From positions 40,479,572 to 40,543,571 of the forward strand of contig CP154954.1 of assembly GCA_039621445.1 (NCBI GenBank): 64,000 bases of DNA. Direction: 5' to 3'. The DNA is from Euglena gracilis (lineage: Eukaryota > Euglenida > Euglenophyceae > Euglenales). Positions 53,801-64,000 of the stretch are shown here, in pieces. A program made the position numbers and the translations under genes. The notes below the pieces were generated by a model. That model was not told the origin of the DNA, ran no database searches, and worked only from the letters and a program-made list of their open reading frames with translations. Positions within the stretch are counted from its first letter, which is position 1. Every line of letters begins with the position of its first letter.

Positions 53801-56800
53801 AACACCCCCAAATGGCAAAATTTTTGGCAATTCTTGGTATTAATTGGTCGGTTGGTTGGGGGGGGGGGGTGATTTTCGGGGCCAGATTGCCTCAATGCCA
53901 AAAAATGGGGGGTGCCAAAGAGTGCGTCCAGCCCCCGGGACCAGGCCAGCTGGGTTCCCCACCCCCCAAAACCCCGTTATCACCAGAACGCTTGATGGTC
54001 AACACCCCCAAATAGCAAAATTTTATCAATTTTTGGTATAAATTGGTAGGTTGGTTGGTTGGTTGGGGGGGGGGGAATTTCGGGGCCAGATTGCCTCAAT
54101 GCCAAAAAATGGGGGGAGCCAAAGAGTGCGTCCAGCCCCCGGGACCAGGCCAGCTGGGTTCCCCACCCCCCAAAACCCCGTTATCACCAGAACGCTTGAT
54201 GGTCAACACCCCCAAATAGCAAAATTTTTGGCAATTTTTGGGTATAAATTGGTCGGTTCTTTGGGGGCGGGGGTGATTTTCGGGGCCAGATTGCCTCAAT
54301 GCCAAAAATGGGGGGGTGCCAAAGAGTGCGTCCAGCCCCCGGGACCAGGCCAGCTGGGTTCCCCACCCCCCAAAACCCCGTTATCACCAGAACGGCTGAT
54401 GGTCAACACCCCCAAATGGCAAAATTTTTGGCAATTTTTGGGTATAAATTGGTCGGTTGGTTGGGGGCGGGGGTGATTTTCGGGGCCAGATTGCCTCAAT
54501 GCCAAAAAATGGGCGGTGCCAAAGAGTGCGCCCAGCCCCCCGGGACCAGGCCAGCTGGGTTCCCCACCCCCAAAACCCCGTTATCACCAGAACGGCTGAT
54601 GGTCAACACCCCCAAATAGCAAAATTTTTGGCAATTTTTTTGGTATAAATTGGTTGGTTGGTTGGTCGCGTGGGTGATTTTCGGGGCCAGATTGCCTCAA
54701 TGCCAAAAAATGGGGGGGTGCCAAAGAGTGCGTCCAGCCCCCGGGACCAGGCCAGCTGGGTTCCCCACCCCCCAAAACCCCGTTATCACCAGAACGCTTG
54801 ATGGTCAACACCCCCAAATAGCAAAATTTTTGGCAATTTTTGGGTATAAATTGGTCGGTTGGTTGGGGGGGGGGGGGATTTTCGGGGCCAGATTGCCTCA
54901 ATGCCAAAAAATGGGGGGAGCCAAAGAGTGCGCCCAGCCCCCGGGACCAGGCCAGCTGGGTTCCCCACCCCCCAAAACCCCGTTATCACCAGAACGCTTG
55001 ATGGTCAACACCCCCAAATAGCAAAATTTTGGGCAATTTTTTTGGTATAAATTGGTTGGTTGGTTGGTTGGGGGGGGGGGGTGATTTTCGGGGCCAGATT
55101 GCCTCAATGCCAAAAAATGGGGGGTGCCAAAGAGTGCGCCCAGCCCCCGGGACCAGGCCAGCTGGGTTCCCCACCCCCCAAAACCCCGTTATCACCAGAA
55201 CGGCTGATGGTCAACACCCCCAAATGGCAAAATTTTTGGCAATTTTTGGGTATAAATTGGTTGATTTTCGGGGCCAGATTGCCTCAATGCCAAAAAATGG
55301 GGGGAGCCAAAGAGTGCGCCCAGCCCCCGGGACCAGGCCAGCTGGGTTCCCCACCCCCCAAAACCCCGTTATCACCAGAACGGCTGATGGTCAACACCCC
55401 CAAATAGCAAAATTTTTGGCAATTTTTGGGTATAAATTGGTCGGTTGGTCGGTTGGGGGGGGGGATTTTCGGGGCCAGATTGCCTCAATGCCAAAAAATG
55501 GGGGGTGCCAAAGAGTGCGCCCAGCCCCCGGGACCAGGCCAGCTGGGTTCCCCACCCCCCAAAACCCCGTTATCACCAGAACGGCTGATGGTCAACACCC
55601 CCAAATAGCAAAATTTTTGGCAATTTTTTTGGGTATAAATTGGTCGGTTGGTTGGTTGGGGGGGGGGGGTGATTTTCGGGACCGGATTGCCTCAATGCCA
55701 AAAAATGGGGGGAGCCAAAGAGTGCGCCCAGCCCCCGGGACCAGGCCAGCTGGGTTCCCCACCCCCCAAAACCCCGTTATCACCAGAACGGCTGATGGTC
55801 AACACCCCCAAATAGCAAAATTCTGGCAATTTTTGGTATAAATTGGTCGGTTGGTTGTGGGGGGTGGGGATTTTCGGGGCCAGATGGCCTCAATGCCAAA
55901 AAATGGGGGGAGCCAAAGAGTGCGCCCAGCCCCCGGGACCAGGCCAGCTGGGTTCCCCACCCCCCAAAACCCCGTTATCACCAGAACGGCTGATGGTCAA
56001 CACCCCCAAATAGCAAAATTCTGGCCATTTTTTTTGGTATAAATTGGTCGGTTGGTTGGGGGGGGGCTGATTTTTGGGGCCAGATGGCCTCAATGCCAAA
56101 AAATGGGGGGAGCCAAAGAGTGCGCCCAGCCCCCGGGACCAGGCCAGCTGGGTTCCCCACCCCCCAAAACCCCGTTATCACCAGAACGGCTGATGGTCAA
56201 CACCCCCAAATAGCAAAATTCTGGCAATTTTTGGTATAAATTGGTCGGTTGGTTGGGGGGGCTGATTTTTGGGGCCAGATGGCCTCAATGCCAAAAAATG
56301 GGGGGAGCCAAAGAGTGCGCCCAGCCCCCGGGACCAGGCCAGCTGGGTTCCCCGCCCCCCAAAACCCCGTTATCACCAGAACGGCTGATGTCAACACCCT
56401 CAAATAGCAAAATTTTGTCAATTTTTGGTATAAATTGGTCGGTTGGTGGGGGGGGGGGTGATTTTTGGGGCCAGATTGCCTCAATGCCAAAAAATGGGGG
56501 GAGCCAAAGAGTGCGCCCAGCCCCCGGGACCAGGCCAGCTGGGTTCCCCACCCCCCAAAACCCCGTTATCACCAGAACGGCTGATGGTCAACACCCCCAA
56601 ATAGCAAAATTCTGGCAATTTTTGGTATAAATTGGTCGGTTGGTTGGGGGGGGGGGAATTTCGGGGCCAGATTGCCTCAATGCCAAAAAATGGGGGGTGC
56701 CAAAGAGTGCGTCCAGCCCCCGGGACCAGGCCAGCTGGGTTCCCCACCCCCCAAAACCCCGTTATCACCAGAACGGCTGATGGTCAACACCCCCAAATAG

Positions 56801-59800
56801 CAAAATTCTGGCAATTTTTGGTATAAATTGGTCGGTTGGTTGGGGGAGGGGGGGGATTTTCGGGGCCAGATTGCCTCAATGCCAAAAAATGGGGGGAGCC
56901 AAAGAGTGCGCCCAGCCCCCGGGACCAGGCCAGCTGGGTTCCCCACCCCCCAAAACCCCGTTATCACCAGAACTGCTGGTGGTCAACACCCCCAAATAGC
57001 AAAATTTTATCAATTTTTGGTATAAATTGGTAGGTTGGTTGTGGGGGGGGGGTGTTTTTGGGGGCCAGATGGCCTCAATGCCAAAAAATGAGGGTAGCCA
57101 AAGAGTGCGCCCAGCCCCCGGGACCAGGCCAGCTGGGTTCCCCACCCCCCAAAACCCCGTTATCACCAGAACGGCTGATGGTCAACACCCCCAAATAGCA
57201 AAATTTTTGGCAATTTTTTTGGTATAAATTGGTCGGTTGGTTGGGGGCGGGGGTGATTTTCGGGGCCAGATGGCATCAATGCCAAAAAATGGGCGGTGCC
57301 AAAGAGTGCGCCCAGCCCCCGGGACCAGGCCAGCTGGGTTCCCCACCCGCCAAAACCCCGTTATCACCAGAACGCTTGATGGTCAACACCCCCAAATAGC
57401 AAAATTTCTGGCAATTTTTTTGGTATAAATTGGTCGGTTGGTTTTGGGGCGGGGGTTTCGGGGCCCGTTTGCCTCAATGCCAAAAAATGGGGGGAGCCAA
57501 AGAGTGCGCCCAGCCCCCGGGACCAGGCCAGCTGGGTTCCCCACCCCCCAAAACCCCGTTATCACCAGAACGGCTGATGGTCAACACCCCCAAATAGCAA
57601 AATTTTTGGCAATTTTTTTGGTATAAATTGGTCGGTTGGTTGGTTGGGGGGGTGATTTTCGGGGCCGGAATGCCTCAAAGCCAAAAAATGGGGGTGCCAA
57701 AGAGTGCGCCCAGCCCCCGGGACCAGGCCAGCTGGGTTCCCCACCCCCCAAAGCCCCGTTATCACCAGAACGGCTGATGGTCAACACCCCCAAATAGCAA
57801 AATTCTGGCAATTTTTTTGGTATAAATTGGTCGGTTGGTTGGGGGGGGGGATTTTTGGGGCCAGATGGACTCAATGCAAAAAAATGGGGGGGGCCAAAAA
57901 GGGGGCCAACCCCCCGGGACCAGGCCAGCTGGGTTCCCCACCCCCCAAAACCCCGTTGTCACCAGAACGGCTGGTGGTCAACACCCCCAAATAGCAAAAT
58001 TCTGGCAATTTTTTTTGGTATAAATTGGTCGGTTGGTTTTGGGGCGGGGGTTTCGGGGCCCGTTTGCCTCAATGCCAAAAAATGGGGGGAGCCAAAGAGT
58101 GCGCCCAGCCCCCGGGACCAGGCCAGCTGGGTTCCCCACCCCCCAAAACCCCGTTATCACCAGAACGCTTGATGGTCAACACCCCCAAATAGCAAAATTT
58201 TTGGCAATTTTTTTGGTATAAATTGGTCGGTTGGTTGGGGGGGGGGGGTGATTTTCGGGGCCAGATTGCCTCAATGCCAAAAAATGGGCGGTGCCAAAGA
58301 GTGCGCCCAGCCCCCGGGACCAGGCCAGCTGGGTTCCCCACCCCCCAAAACCCCGTTATCACCAGAACGGCTGATGGTCAACACCCCCAAATAGCAATAT
58401 TTTGGCAGTTTTTTTGGTATAAACTGGTCGGTTGGTTGGGGGGGGGGGGCTGAATTTTGGGGCCAGATGGCCTCAATGCCAAAAAATGGGGGGAGCCAAA
58501 GAGTGCGCCCAGCCCCCGGGACCAGGCCAGCTGGGTTCCCCACCCCCCAAAACCCCGTTATCACCAGAACGGCTGATGGTCAACACCCCCAAATGGCAAA
58601 ATTTTTGGCAATTTTTGGGTATAAATTGGTCGGTTGGTTGGTTGGGGGGGGGGGGTGATTTTCGGGGCCAGATTGCCTCAATGCCAAAAAATGGGGGGAG
58701 CCAAAGAGTGCGCCCAGCCCCCGGGACCAGGCCAGCTGGGTTCCCCACCCCCCAAAACCCCGTTATCACCAGAACGGCTGATGGTCAACACCCCCAAATA
58801 GCAAAATTTTTGGCAATTTTTTTGGTATAAATTGGTCGGTTGGTTGGGGGCGGGGGTGATTTTCGGGGCCAGATTGCCTCAATGCCAAAAAATGGGGGGG
58901 TGCCAAAGAGTGCGTCCAGCCCCCGGGACCAGGCCAGCTGGGTTCCCCACCCCCCAAAACCCCGTTATCACCAGAACGGCTGATGGTCAACACCCTCAAA
59001 TAGCAAAATTTTGTCAATTTTTGGTATAAATTGGTCGGTTGGTTGGGGGGGGCTGATTTTTGGGGCCAGATGGCCTCAATGCCAAAAAATGGGGGGAGCC
59101 AAAGAGTGCGCCCAGCCCCCGGGACCAGGCCAGCTGGGTTCCCCACCCCCCAAAACCCCGTTATCACCAGAACGGCTGATGGTCAACACCCCCAAATGGC
59201 AAAATTTTGGCAATTTTTGGGTATAAATTGGTTGGTTGGTTGGGGGGGGGGATTTTCGGGGCCAGATTGCCTCAATTCCAAAAAATGGGGGGTGCCAAAG
59301 AGTGCGCCCAGCCCCCGGGACCAGGCCAGCTGGGTTCCCCACCCCCCAAAACCCCGTTATCACCAGAACGGCTGATGGTCAACACCCCCAAATGGCAATT
59401 TTTTGTCAATTTTTGGGTATAAATTGGTCGGTTGGTTGGTTGGGGGGGGTGATTTTTGGGGATTGCCTCAATGCCAAGAAATGGGGGGAGCCAAAGAGTG
59501 CGCCCAGCCCCTGGGACCAGGCCAGCTGGGTTCCCCCACCCCCCAAAACCCCGTTATCACCAGAACGGCTGATGGTCAACACCCCCCAAATAGCAAAATT
59601 TTGGCAATTTTTCGGTATAAATTGGTTGGTTGGTTGGTTGGTTGGTTGGGGGGGGGATTTTCGGGACCGGATAGCCTCAATGCCAAAAAAATGGGCGGTG
59701 CCAAAGAGGGCGTCCAGCCCCCGGGACCAGGCCAGCTGGGTTCCCCACCCCCCAAAACCCCGTTATCACCAGAACGGCTGATGGTCAACACCCCCAAATG

Positions 59801-59849
59801 GCAAAATTTTGGCAATTTTTGGTATAAATTGGTCGGTTGGGTTGGGGGG

Positions 59850-61400
59850 GGGGGGGCCAGCCAAATGGGGGGGAGCCAAAGTGGGGCCCCCCCCCCCGGG
59901 CCCCCCCCGCCCCCGTTCACCCCCGTTATCCACCCCAAATTGGTTCCCCCCCAATTTTTGGGTATTTTATAAATTGGTGGGGTGATTTTTGGGGCCAGAG
60001 GCCTCAAACCAAAAAATGGGGGAGCCAAAGAGTGCCCCCCGGGGGCCAGCTGGGTTCCCACCCCCCAAAACCCCGTTATCACCAAAACGGGTACAATCCA
60101 AAGGCAATTTTTTTTTTGTAAATTTGGGGGTGGTGGGAGCCAAAGAGTGGCCAGCCCCCGGACCAGGCCCTGGGTTCCCCCCCCCCCCGTTATCACCAGA
60201 ACGGTCAACACCCCCAAATGGTCAAATTTAAATGGGAAAATTGGTGGGGGTTGGGGGGGTTTTTGGGGGGGGACCAGATTGTCCTGCCAAAGGGGGGGGC
60301 CCGGGCCAGCCCCCGGGACCAGCACTGGGCCCCACCCCCCCCCCCCAACAAACGGCCAATACCAAAAAAATTTGGCAATTTTTTGCTATTTTGGGGTTGG
60401 ATTTTTGGGGATAAGGGGGTGGGGGGGGTGGGGCCCAGCCCCCGGGACCAGGCCAGCTGGGGCCCCCCCCCCAAAACCCCCCGACTGGGTCAACACCCCA
60501 AATATTTGGCAAATTGCGTTTTTGGCCCCCAAAATGTTTTTGGTGGTGGGTGGGGGCGATGGGCAACCCCCAGCCCAAAATTCCCCCCACAAAAGGCTGG
60601 TCCCCAGAAAGCCCAAATTCCAAAAAAGGGGGTAGCCAGGTAAAAATTCCCCACCCCCCAAAAAATAATCACCATCAAACGGCTGTGTCAAAACCCCCAA
60701 TAGCAAAATCTGGCAATTTTTGGGGGTCGGTGTGATTTTTGGGAGCGAAATTCTGCCAAAATGACCTGCAACCCCCCAAGGGCTGGCCCCCCCCCACAAC
60801 CCCGGATGGGTTCCCACCCCCCCCAAAAAGAAGAAAGGAGGTAAAAAAAAGCAAATAAGAAAGGAATGGTATAAAAGGGAGGTTGTTGTGGGAATTTTTG
60901 GCGAATGGAAAAGAGAAAAAAGGGGAGGACAAAGAGTGCGAGCCCCCAACAGGCCAGTGGGTTGACCCCCCAAAAGAAGAAGACCAACAGAAACGGGAGA
61001 AGTCAAACCCCCCAAATAGCAAAAGAAGGCACATTTTTTGGAAGTATAGAAAGGGGGGGGGGGGGATTTTTTGGGCCAGATGGCCTCAATGCCAAAAATG
61101 AAAGCCAAAGTGAGGAGGAAAGCAGCCAAGCCAACCCCCCACCCGTTATCACCGAACGGCTTGTCAACACCCCCAATAGCAGTGTATTTGGACCTTTTGT
61201 CGTTTGCAATCAAAAATGGGGGAGCCAAGTGCGCCCAGGGGTTCCCCAGCCACCCCCGTGGTCAACCGCATTTTTTTTTCAAAACCTAAATTGTCACATG
61301 GGGAAACATGACATGGCGTTTGTGTCCCCCCCCCCCCAAACCCCCCCGTGTCAACGGCACTCTTCCTGGTATAAATTGGTCGGTTGGTGGGGGGGGGGAG
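59850..61400 (+). repeat. Eroded right edge of the satellite array
   Basis: Unit landmarks (GGACCAGGCCAGCTGG, GTTATCACC, TCAACACCCC, TATAAATTGG) continue in order but with many small deletions, so spacing drops below 200 bp and drifts. The last recognisable GGTATAAATTGGTCGGTTGG is at about 61369. Either array-edge decay or poor consensus quality would give this. Confidence 0.8.
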
Positions 61401-61429
61401 GAGGGTACTGCCAAAAAACATGTTTTTGA

Positions 61430-61515
61430 GGTGGACCCCCTTTTGTGAATTGTTGGTGTTATTGTTTCCTCCAGGTGAGTACACAGTGCAATACAGGAAC
61501 TCAACTGAACTAAGG
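61430..61515 (+). repeat. Dispersed fragment, copy 1 (TTGTTTCC..CCAGGTG)
   Basis: TTATTGTTTCCTCCAGGTGA, followed by TACACAGTGCAATACAGGAAC, resembles 63866-63905. It may be a shared splice-acceptor-like part of a repeat. The frames differ between copies. Confidence 0.5.
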
Positions 61516-62255
61516 ACCATGGTTTTTTGGGTTGCACACACAGGCCGGTGGGTTCTTCGCACGCAGTCCCACGCCACTGCCACACACTTGCTTCCCCGCG
61601 CACACACCACCCCAACACTCACGCAAACCCTCACCGCATATGCACTCAGAAGTGGTGGAACCACACATCAAAATTTCGAGCTTGTGTGTGATTTGTTGTT
61701 TGGTGGGCAGGGGGGGCCAAAATGGGGAGGCTGGCAGCCGGCCCCCCCCCGCAGGAGCGGCACGCAGGAGCGCATGGCTCGCCCTTGCCCCCCACCTCCA
61801 CCTGCCCAAACCGTCCACTCCTTGGCCAGGTGTGGTGTTTTGGCCTGCATCAGTGGGAAGGGGGGCTGGGCTGTGAGCGAGTGTCCGCATTCCGGTTGAC
61901 CAGAATGAAAATGGCAACGGTGTCAAAAAAAAGGCAAAGCACCAGATTCTTCCGCACCAATTTTTTTGGTTCAATGGGAGGTGAGGGTGAAAGTACCCCC
62001 CCCCCCCGTGATCATGGTTTAATGTTAAGAATTTCCGTCTTGAAAAACCTGCTGCCAGCCTTTCAAGCTCAAAAAAAAACCAGTCCCCCGTATGACCACC
62101 ATGTTTTTTTTTTTCAAACCGCTTGTTCCTGGGGGTTCCCCCTTCCCCCCGTGCCCTGGAAATTGGGCATGGCAGACATGAACAGGGGGGGAGGGGAATC
62201 AAATTTTTTTGCATAATGCAGCACAACTTAAAACGGCTCCGCCCCCAAATTTTTT
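61516..62255. other. No gene recognised
   Basis: Open frames of 110-310 residues on both strands overlap one another and run through C runs. None shows the codon bias or splice borders of the better exons. CACACAGG and ACGCAG triplets could be acceptors but lead into frames that are all open. Confidence 0.4.
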
Positions 62256-62365
62256 TCCATTTTTTTTTTTTTTTTTTATTATTGAAATTTTTTTTTTTTT
62301 TTTTGAATTCCTTTGGGTTTTTTTGTTTTTTTTTTTTTTTTTGCATTTTTTTTTTTTTGCATAAA
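62256..62365 (+). repeat. T-rich low-complexity tract
   Basis: Runs of T interrupted by single A, G or C. The long minus-strand polylysine frame is caused by this. Confidence 0.9.
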
Positions 62366-62603
62366 TACCCCCCCCCCAAGGAAAAATGGTTTGTAAGTTT
62401 CCGAAGTCTTGAAAAATGCTGCCCCCTTTGGATTTGCATATTGCATCACAAAATCAAATATTTTTTCCCTGGAAAATTTTTTTATTTTTGGAATGTTGCC
62501 ATATTTTATTGGAATTTTGGCAGGGCAGCATAAAATATTTTGCCCTGGAAAAAAATTTTCCTAGGCAGCAAAGCTTGATATTCCAGCTCTCATGTTTTTC
62601 ATG

Positions 62604-62655
62604 CAAGTTGCATTTTTTTGCATTTTTTTGCATTTTTTTGCATTTTTTTGACTTG
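62604..62655 (+). repeat. GCATTTTTTT tandem repeat
   Basis: Four perfect copies of the decamer GCATTTTTTT, ending in GACTTGCAT. Confidence 0.95.
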
Positions 62656-62924
62656 CATAATTTGAAGGGCCCAGTTGCATCCCCCCCGGGCTTTTCTAAA
62701 AAAATTTTGCTATTTTCGACGTTTTGGTGGATGGATCTAGATCAAAGCTGGGGGCTGTGATGGAGGAAGCGGTGGTGAAGGGAAAAAATGCAGGCTGGCC
62801 CCGACTTTATTTCACTCGCCCCCAGGGGGGGGGGCTCCCTGCCCGAATTTGGGCTGCTGGCTGGATTTGAGCTGGCTGGTTGGACCCCTCCACGTGGTGT
62901 GTCGGGAAGGAGGCCAGCGCCAGC

Positions 62925-63421
62925 CATACATCTCTCTAAGGTTTTGCGAACCCCCCCCCCCCCGGGGGGGGGCGGCTGCAGCCAGCCCCGATTTGGGCCC
63001 AGCCCAAGCCTCAGCAACAGCCCCCCCCCCGGGGGGGGGTGCTGCTAGCCCAGCTAGCCAGCCCATTTTTTTTTTGGGGGTCCAGCCCAAAATTTTTCGG
63101 GGGGGCGCGAAGCGCCGAAATTATTTGAAAAACTTTGTTCAAAATTGGCCAAAAATGGGGTTTGGGGGGTGTTTGGGGCATTTTTGGGGGGTTTCAGAGG
63201 CATCAGCTGGGTTTTTTCAAACTGTGTTCTGCAGGTCATTTTTTGGGGCATTTTTTTTTTCCGATTTCAGTCCAGCCTCGCCCGGTTCGGGTCCAGCCGG
63301 GGCCTAGCCCCCCCCCCCCCCCCCGGGGGGGGGCGGGCTAGCCAGCCCAAATTTCTAGCCAGCCCAAATTTCTAGCCCTAGCCCAGCAACCCCCCCCCCG
63401 GGGTCCTTAGAGAGATGTATG
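62925..63421 (+). mobile_element. CATACATCTCTCTAAGG-family element, 497 bp, perfect 8-bp TSD
   Basis: GCGCCAGC lies at 62917-62924 and 63422-63429. The termini CATACATCTCTCTAAGG and CCTTAGAGAGATGTATG are perfect inverted repeats. The subterminal C/G-run blocks contain GCTAGCCAGCCCA words on both sides. The interior at 63106-63260 has GCGCGAAGCGCCG and AT-richer DNA with no transposase-like frame. Confidence 0.92.
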
Positions 63422-63599
63422 GCGCCAGCGCGACGGTCTGCCTGGCCACCCCTTTGGTGGTGTGAATGGTTTCGCATCCCAACCCACAACCCCCCCACAA
63501 AAGCTGGTCAGAAACTTTTTTCCAGAATGCATTTTTTAAAGGTTTTGTTATGTTTTCTGACGTATTTTGGCATTTTGACCAAATGCTTTTTTTTAAGAA

Positions 63600-63722
63600 G
63601 CCCCGCCCCCCCCCCCCCGGGGGGGGCGGGCTAGCGCCAAGCCCAAATTTCTAGCCAGCCCCAAATTTTCTAGCCCGTAGGCCCAGCAACCCCCCCCCCT
63701 GGGTCCTTAGAGAGATGTAAAT
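63600..63722 (+). mobile_element. Partial second copy of the CATACATCTC-family 3' end
   Basis: GGGGGGGCGGGCTAGC, CCCAAATTTCTAGCCAGCC and GGGTCCTTAGAGAGATGTA repeat the right end of the 497-bp element 300 bp further on. The left end is absent. Confidence 0.75.
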
Positions 63723-63865
63723 GGCTTGGTTGGGAGGCCAACGTTTCCCCATTGAGGCTGGAGGTGATTTGCTTTTTTTTGGCTGAGCGAACTGCAGCAT
63801 GCTGCATTTTCCCCAGAATTTTGTGTGGTTGTCAGTCCCCACGCCCCTCAGTATCCGTATGTGTT

Positions 63866-63910
63866 GTTGTTTCCCCCAGGTGGCTATACAGCACAACACA
63901 GGAACAAAGC
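63866..63910 (+). repeat. Dispersed fragment, copy 2
   Basis: TTGTTGTTTCCCCCAGGTGG, then TATACAGCACAACACAGGAAC: the relative of 61430-61515. Confidence 0.5.
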
Positions 63911-63940
63911 TGAGCATGTTCTCTTTTTGAGGAGGCTTGC

Positions 63941-63998
63941 AGACACACACACACACACACACACACACATGTGCGCGCACGCGTACACACACACAGAC
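63941..63998 (+). repeat. (AC)n microsatellite at the window edge
   Basis: About 14 AC units, then mixed GTGCGCGCACGCGT and a further short AC run. It runs to the right edge. Confidence 0.9.
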
Positions 63999-64000
63999 GC

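Larger units (their letters stand above)
41960..59850 (+). repeat. ~200-bp satellite array, about 85 units
   Basis: Each unit runs GGTATAAATTGGTCGGTTGG, G run, GATTTTCGGGGCCAGATTGC, CTCAATGCCAAAAAATGG, AGTGCGCCCAGCCCCCGGGA, CCAGGCCAGCTGGG, CCCCGTTATCACCAGAACGG, TCAACACCCCCAAATAGC. The spacing is 195-206 bp, varying mainly in G and T run lengths. Variant types (CGGCTGATGG vs CGCTTGATGG, GAGCC vs GTGCC) alternate in patches, indicating local turnover. No coding content; open frames are stop-poor artefacts. Block B (42283-43165) interrupts it. Confidence 0.97.

Noticed and set aside
45961-59972. Many 60-270 codon frames in the 42-60 kb array
   Set aside because: They are repeats of one another, occur on both strands and shift frame at each G or T run.
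63651-63992. 113-codon minus-strand frame rich in Val/Cys
   Set aside because: The start lies in the AC microsatellite and the end in transposon sequence.

Overview
This window is nuclear DNA from a eukaryote, most likely a GC-rich microalga or other protist; no lineage can be named. The signs are short exons with strongly C/G-ending codons, long introns with C-rich tracts before CAG acceptors, GT donors, very many G/C homopolymer runs, several satellites and many short transposons. There are no prokaryotic operons, rRNA or tRNA genes that I can recognise. Almost every long open frame is a stop-free tandem repeat and not a gene.

Layout. 1-4319: a 34/44/78-bp satellite that switches orientation twice. 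4320-8180: G-rich low complexity, a 284-bp tandem duplication, then 47 perfect copies of a 10-bp unit. 8180-13100: mostly unannotatable, with two foldback hairpins, an interstitial TTAGGG-type patch and a few exon-like stretches. 13175-13615: terminal exon of a PEPLDE-repeat protein. 13766-14330: three reverse-oriented copies of a ~200-bp unit that reappears at 42-60 kb. 15409-23363: the best gene, a plus-strand gene of at least ten exons encoding an unrecognised, probably multi-pass membrane protein; several splice phases join correctly. 23.4-36.2 kb: isolated exon candidates among many small transposons. 36743-39010: a 29-bp minisatellite. 39.0-43.2 kb: a candidate terminal exon and a segmental duplication. 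41.96-59.85 kb: a tandem array of the ~200-bp unit with suspicious poly-T and poly-C replacements, decaying out to about 61.4 kb. 61.4-64 kb: dispersed repeats and one clean 497-bp transposon.

The main result is a set of non-autonomous inverted-repeat transposons, usually 130-500 bp, which make 8-bp target duplications. At least four TIR families do this: CAGGGR-TTTTTTT-AAG, CAGGCAATTGCTTA, CACGGTTGGATGGGAAG and CATACATCTCTCTAAGG. One insertion has its empty site in the same window, because a segmental duplicate lacks it. One sits inside a dispersed satellite unit. Two sit in tandem on the same 8-bp target. The 8-bp duplication and CAGGG-type ends fit hAT-like MITEs; no transposase is present. 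Many lie in introns of the 15-23 kb gene, and element 3' ends fall 20-65 nt before three of its acceptors, so these elements may be shaping its introns.
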